64,000 nucleotides of DNA from Actimicrobium sp034313845 (GTDB lineage: Bacteria; Pseudomonadota; Gammaproteobacteria; Burkholderiales; Burkholderiaceae_D), in the NCBI RefSeq assembly GCF_034313845.1, contig NZ_JAVIWN010000004.1. The stretch is one strand, 5' to 3'. The notes beneath the pieces were generated by a model that had not been told where the DNA came from, did no database searches, and saw nothing but the letters and a program-made list of their open reading frames with translations. Positions 61,428-64,000 of the stretch are shown piece after piece; positions within the stretch are counted from its first letter, which is position 1, and the number at the start of each line of letters is the position of its first letter. Both the position numbers and the translations under genes were made by a program.

Positions 61428-63092
61428 CCTGAATTTTGCATAAAAAAGGGCAAGAATGCCGTAAGTGATTGATAAAATGTGAGTTATCGAGAAACACACT
61501 CATCAACACAAACGCCACCTTGCCCGACATGAATTCTACTTCAGAGCAGCTCCGTTTTGCATCTATTCCAGGACATACCGTTCGCGCCGACTTTGCCGGC
61601 GGTGGTTTGTCATCTGACCTTGGCCCGCTGCTGCTACGCGGTGTTGATCGCCAGATCGGACTGACCGAGCGCCTCACGGCAGCCCTGGGCGATCGTCGTC
61701 ACCAAAGTTACATCAGCCATTCTTATCGGGACTTACTGACGCAGCGAATCTTTCAAATCGGCTGCGGCTACGAGGACGGCAACGACTCCAATAGCTTGCG
61801 CCATGACCCCATGTTCAAGCTCGGTGCCGCCCGCTTGCCGTTCGAAGACGCCACCGCGCTGGCTTCTGCGGCAACGATGTCGCGCTTTGAACATGCGGCC
61901 AGCAGCAAGGACATTTACCGCATCAGTGAGGCCTTGGTCGAGCAATTTATCGCTGGGTTTGCCAGTCCGCCGAGGAACCTGATTCTCGACCTGGACCATT
62001 CCGAGGACGCTGTGTATGGCCAGCAGCCACTGGCGTTTTACAACCACCATTACCGCTCTACCTGCTACCTGCCGCTCATGATCTTCGACGGTCAATCGGG
62101 TGCGTTGGTGGCGGCCATACTGCGTCCCGGCAAACGGCCGCATGGTGCCGAGAATGCGATGATCATGCGCCGCGTGCTGACCCTGATTCGCCGTCGCTTT
62201 CCCGATACCCACATTCTGGTGCGTGGCGACGGACACTTCAGCGGACCCGAATTGATGGGACTCATCGATGCGATGTCGAACGTCGACTTTGTCTTCGGTT
62301 TCTCCAGTAACCCCAAACTGCTTAAGCTGGCCGAGTCAACCCGGTTGAGCGCCTGCGATCTGTGGGCTGCAGTGCAGACGCATGACGTGGTGCCGGAGGC
62401 GGTGCGCCTGTTCGACGAATTTGACTACCGTGCTCGATCGTGGCCCCGAGCCTGGCGCGTGTTGTTGAAGGCCGAAGTCATGGCGCTGGGCCAGAACTCG
62501 CGTTTCATCGTCACATCGCTGCCGAGCCTTGATGCCGGCACGCTGTACGAGGATATTTACTGCGCGCGCGGCCAGGCCGAAAATTACATCAAGCATCTCA
62601 AGGGCGACCTTGCGGCCGACCGCACTTCCTGCACCAGCTTCCTTGCCAATTGCCTGCGCCTGTTGCTCCATGCCGCCGCTTACGTGCTGCATCAGCAACT
62701 ACGCACCCAGGCGCTGCAGCACACCGCTCTGTCGCAGGCGCAGCCAGCGACCGTCATCGCCAAACTGTTCAAGATCGCGGTTCAGGTACGTCAGTGCAAA
62801 AACAGGATCGTCCTGCATTTTCCCAGCGCCTGCACCGTCAAGCACTTGCTGCAAACACTGACCGAGCGACTGTATTTGCCAACGCCAGCGAAGCGACTTA
62901 ATTCGTCCTGACTTGGTCACGTCAGGTCTGCCGAGAAGTGACCACTCCCCCACAACATCCACCGCCAAACCGCATTGCCCGACTCCCACCAGATTGGGTA
63001 GGGTGAGTTTCGCCTGATATTTCTTCAACCTCATTGCTGCAGCGATGATGATGGGAACGCATGCCGAAATGCCGGTTCATGAAACATTCAGG
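61428..63092 (+). mobile_element. IS1380 family insertion sequence
   Basis: A 1665-base element with terminal inverted repeats starting CCTGAAT (left CCTGAATTTTGCATAA, right read inward CCTGAATGTTTCATGAA). It is flanked by a 4-base duplication CTAG (61424-61427 and 63093-63096). It encodes one full-length transposase. Intact ends, target duplication and ORF suggest recent insertion. Confidence 0.9.
61529..62911 (+). CDS. IS1380 family transposase
   Basis: A 460-residue DDE transposase started at ATG 61529 (MNSTSEQLRFASIPGHTVRADFAGGGLSSDLG). It has LILDLDHSEDAVYG (first Asp), ILVRGDGHFSGPELMGL (second Asp) and ARGQAENYIKHLKGDLAADRTSC (Glu), the DDE_Tnp_1-like core of IS1380. It is the only gene of the element at 61428-63092 and appears intact. 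Confidence 0.95.
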   Translation: MNSTSEQLRFASIPGHTVRADFAGGGLSSDLGPLLLRGVDRQIGLTERLTAALGDRRHQSYISHSYRDLLTQRIFQIGCGYEDGNDSNSLRHDPMFKLGAARLPFEDATALASAATMSRFEHAASSKDIYRISEALVEQFIAGFASPPRNLILDLDHSEDAVYGQQPLAFYNHHYRSTCYLPLMIFDGQSGALVAAILRPGKRPHGAENAMIMRRVLTLIRRRFPDTHILVRGDGHFSGPELMGLIDAMSNVDFVFGFSSNPKLLKLAESTRLSACDLWAAVQTHDVVPEAVRLFDEFDYRARSWPRAWRVLLKAEVMALGQNSRFIVTSLPSLDAGTLYEDIYCARGQAENYIKHLKGDLAADRTSCTSFLANCLRLLLHAAAYVLHQQLRTQALQHTALSQAQPATVIAKLFKIAVQVRQCKNRIVLHFPSACTVKHLLQTLTERLYLPTPAKRLNSS

Positions 63093-63247
63093 CTAGGAGC
63101 CTGTCGGATGCAGCCGATTGCAAATGAATAATGGTGGATAACGCCAGCGTCTGACCCGCACGTGCTGCACTGCAACTTATTACTTTGTAGACATGACCCA
63201 AACCAAACAGTAGGCTGGCGGCCTGAACTCTTACGAAAGACGATTGC

Positions 63248-64000
63248 ATGCCATTGCCCCAGACACCAGCCCGCATCTTGCTTGGCACCGTTTTCGCCCT
63301 GACCATGCACCCGTTGCTGGCCGCCGATTTTCCGGTCCCCGCCGAAGGTGACTGGACCATCCGTGACTTCCACTTTCGTTCCGGTGCGGTGTTTCCCGCA
63401 TTGACACTGCACTATCGAACCATTGGTGCGCCAAGCGGAATCCCGGTTTTGCTGCTGCATGGCACCGCGCAATCCGGTGCCAGCCTGCTGGCACCGCAAT
63501 TCGGTGGCGCACTGTTCGGCCCCGGCCAGCCGCTCGATGCAAGCCGCTATTTCGTGATCCTGCCGGATGCAATCGGCCACGGCAAATCCAGCAAACCCTC
63601 CGATGGCCTGCGCGCTGGCTTCCCCCGCTACAGCACCGAAGATATGGTCGAAGCGCAGCACCAACTGATCACCGAGCACCTCGGCATCCCGCATTTGCGG
63701 ATGGTGCTGGGCTATTCGATGGGTGGCATGGAGACCTGGATTTATGCGCAGAAATATCCGGCGATGATGGATATTGCGGTCCCGATGGCATCACTGCCGA
63801 CCGAAATGGCAGGGCGCAACTGGATGCTGCGCCGTCTGATCAGCGACACGATCCGCAATGACCCGGCCTGGATGAATGGCAATTACACGACCCAGCCACG
63901 CAGCGCACAGAGTAGCTCGGTGTTTTTCGGACTGGCCACCAACGGCGGCAGCCAGGCCTTGCAAAAAGCCGCACCGACCCGCGTAAAAGCCGATGCCCTG
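63248..64000 (+). CDS. MetX-like alpha/beta hydrolase (partial, runs off the window)
   Basis: 251 codons from ATG 63248 with no stop before the window ends. A signal peptide (ILLGTVFALTMHPLLAADF) precedes WTIRDFHFRSGAVFPALTLHYRTIG. Next come the oxyanion segment LLLHGTAQSG, ILPDAIGHGKSSKPSDGLR and the nucleophile elbow MVLGYSMGGMETW. The fold and spacing match the homoserine O-acetyltransferase-like hydrolase group, but the export signal argues against methionine synthesis and for a periplasmic esterase. The catalytic Asp and His would lie beyond position 64000. Confidence 0.88.
   Translation, partial: MPLPQTPARILLGTVFALTMHPLLAADFPVPAEGDWTIRDFHFRSGAVFPALTLHYRTIGAPSGIPVLLLHGTAQSGASLLAPQFGGALFGPGQPLDASRYFVILPDAIGHGKSSKPSDGLRAGFPRYSTEDMVEAQHQLITEHLGIPHLRMVLGYSMGGMETWIYAQKYPAMMDIAVPMASLPTEMAGRNWMLRRLISDTIRNDPAWMNGNYTTQPRSAQSSSVFFGLATNGGSQALQKAAPTRVKADAL

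Overview
The window reads as chromosomal DNA of a betaproteobacterium in the Burkholderiales, most likely Oxalobacteraceae. The reasons are the thrS-infC-rpmI-rplT-pheS-pheT-ihfA-merR order, an IHF-alpha with the N-terminal extension usual in this order, an NAD-dependent 180 kDa-type glutamate dehydrogenase next to ast genes, and a TamA/TamB pair. No phylogenetic search could be run, so the family is inference.

Layout. 1-240: leader and promoter of a ribosomal RNA operon that runs leftward out of the window. 421-2045: a stretch without a supportable gene. 2046-6851 (minus): stress operon prkA-yeaH-spoVR, visibly more AT-rich than its surroundings, with an in-frame stop codon inside yeaH. 7552-15265 (minus): translation and nucleoid operon thrS-infC-rpmI-rplT-pheS-pheT-ihfA-merR, with an ATA start for infC and terminator-like hairpins ahead of pheS. 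15709-18624: OlsB-like acyltransferase, H1-like basic protein, and a ppx/gppA gene frameshifted at a run of eight G. 18855-22960: galE, two small genes, a REC-EAL protein lacking one catalytic glutamate, and a patatin. 22970-28724 (minus): tamA-tamB. 28811-32569: gene scars (histidine kinase and chemoreceptor fragments), an unusual HxxxH protein, and a three-haem peroxidase with a tandem duplication. 32892-36758: PHB-depolymerase-like esterase, LuxR regulator, and a three-gene glycosyltransferase cluster. 36759-41852: a repeat-rich zone with an IS110 transposase gene and a periplasmic oligopeptidase. 41853-54128 (minus): astA-astD-astB, an amino-acid ABC transporter, gdh and astE, together a route for arginine uptake and breakdown to 2-oxoglutarate, without astC. 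54426-64000: a DOPA-dioxygenase-like gene, two secreted proteins that share a duplicated promoter-leader and N-terminal module (one GH49-like, one DUF4832-like) separated by a dead IS66, an intact IS1380 element inserted in a palindrome, and a partial MetX-like hydrolase.

What stands out: (1) dispersed long hairpin repeats in which paired copies differ by compensating base changes, suggesting selection on RNA or DNA structure; (2) a recently duplicated secreted carbohydrate-active gene pair with an undescribed-looking N-terminal domain; (3) an HExxH-peptide-hydroxylase-like protein whose glutamate is replaced (HACAH); (4) several single-event gene breaks (yeaH nonsense, ppx homopolymer frameshift) that may be real or sequencing artefacts; (5) mobile DNA that supplies or abuts gene stop codons (astE and the DUF4832 gene).
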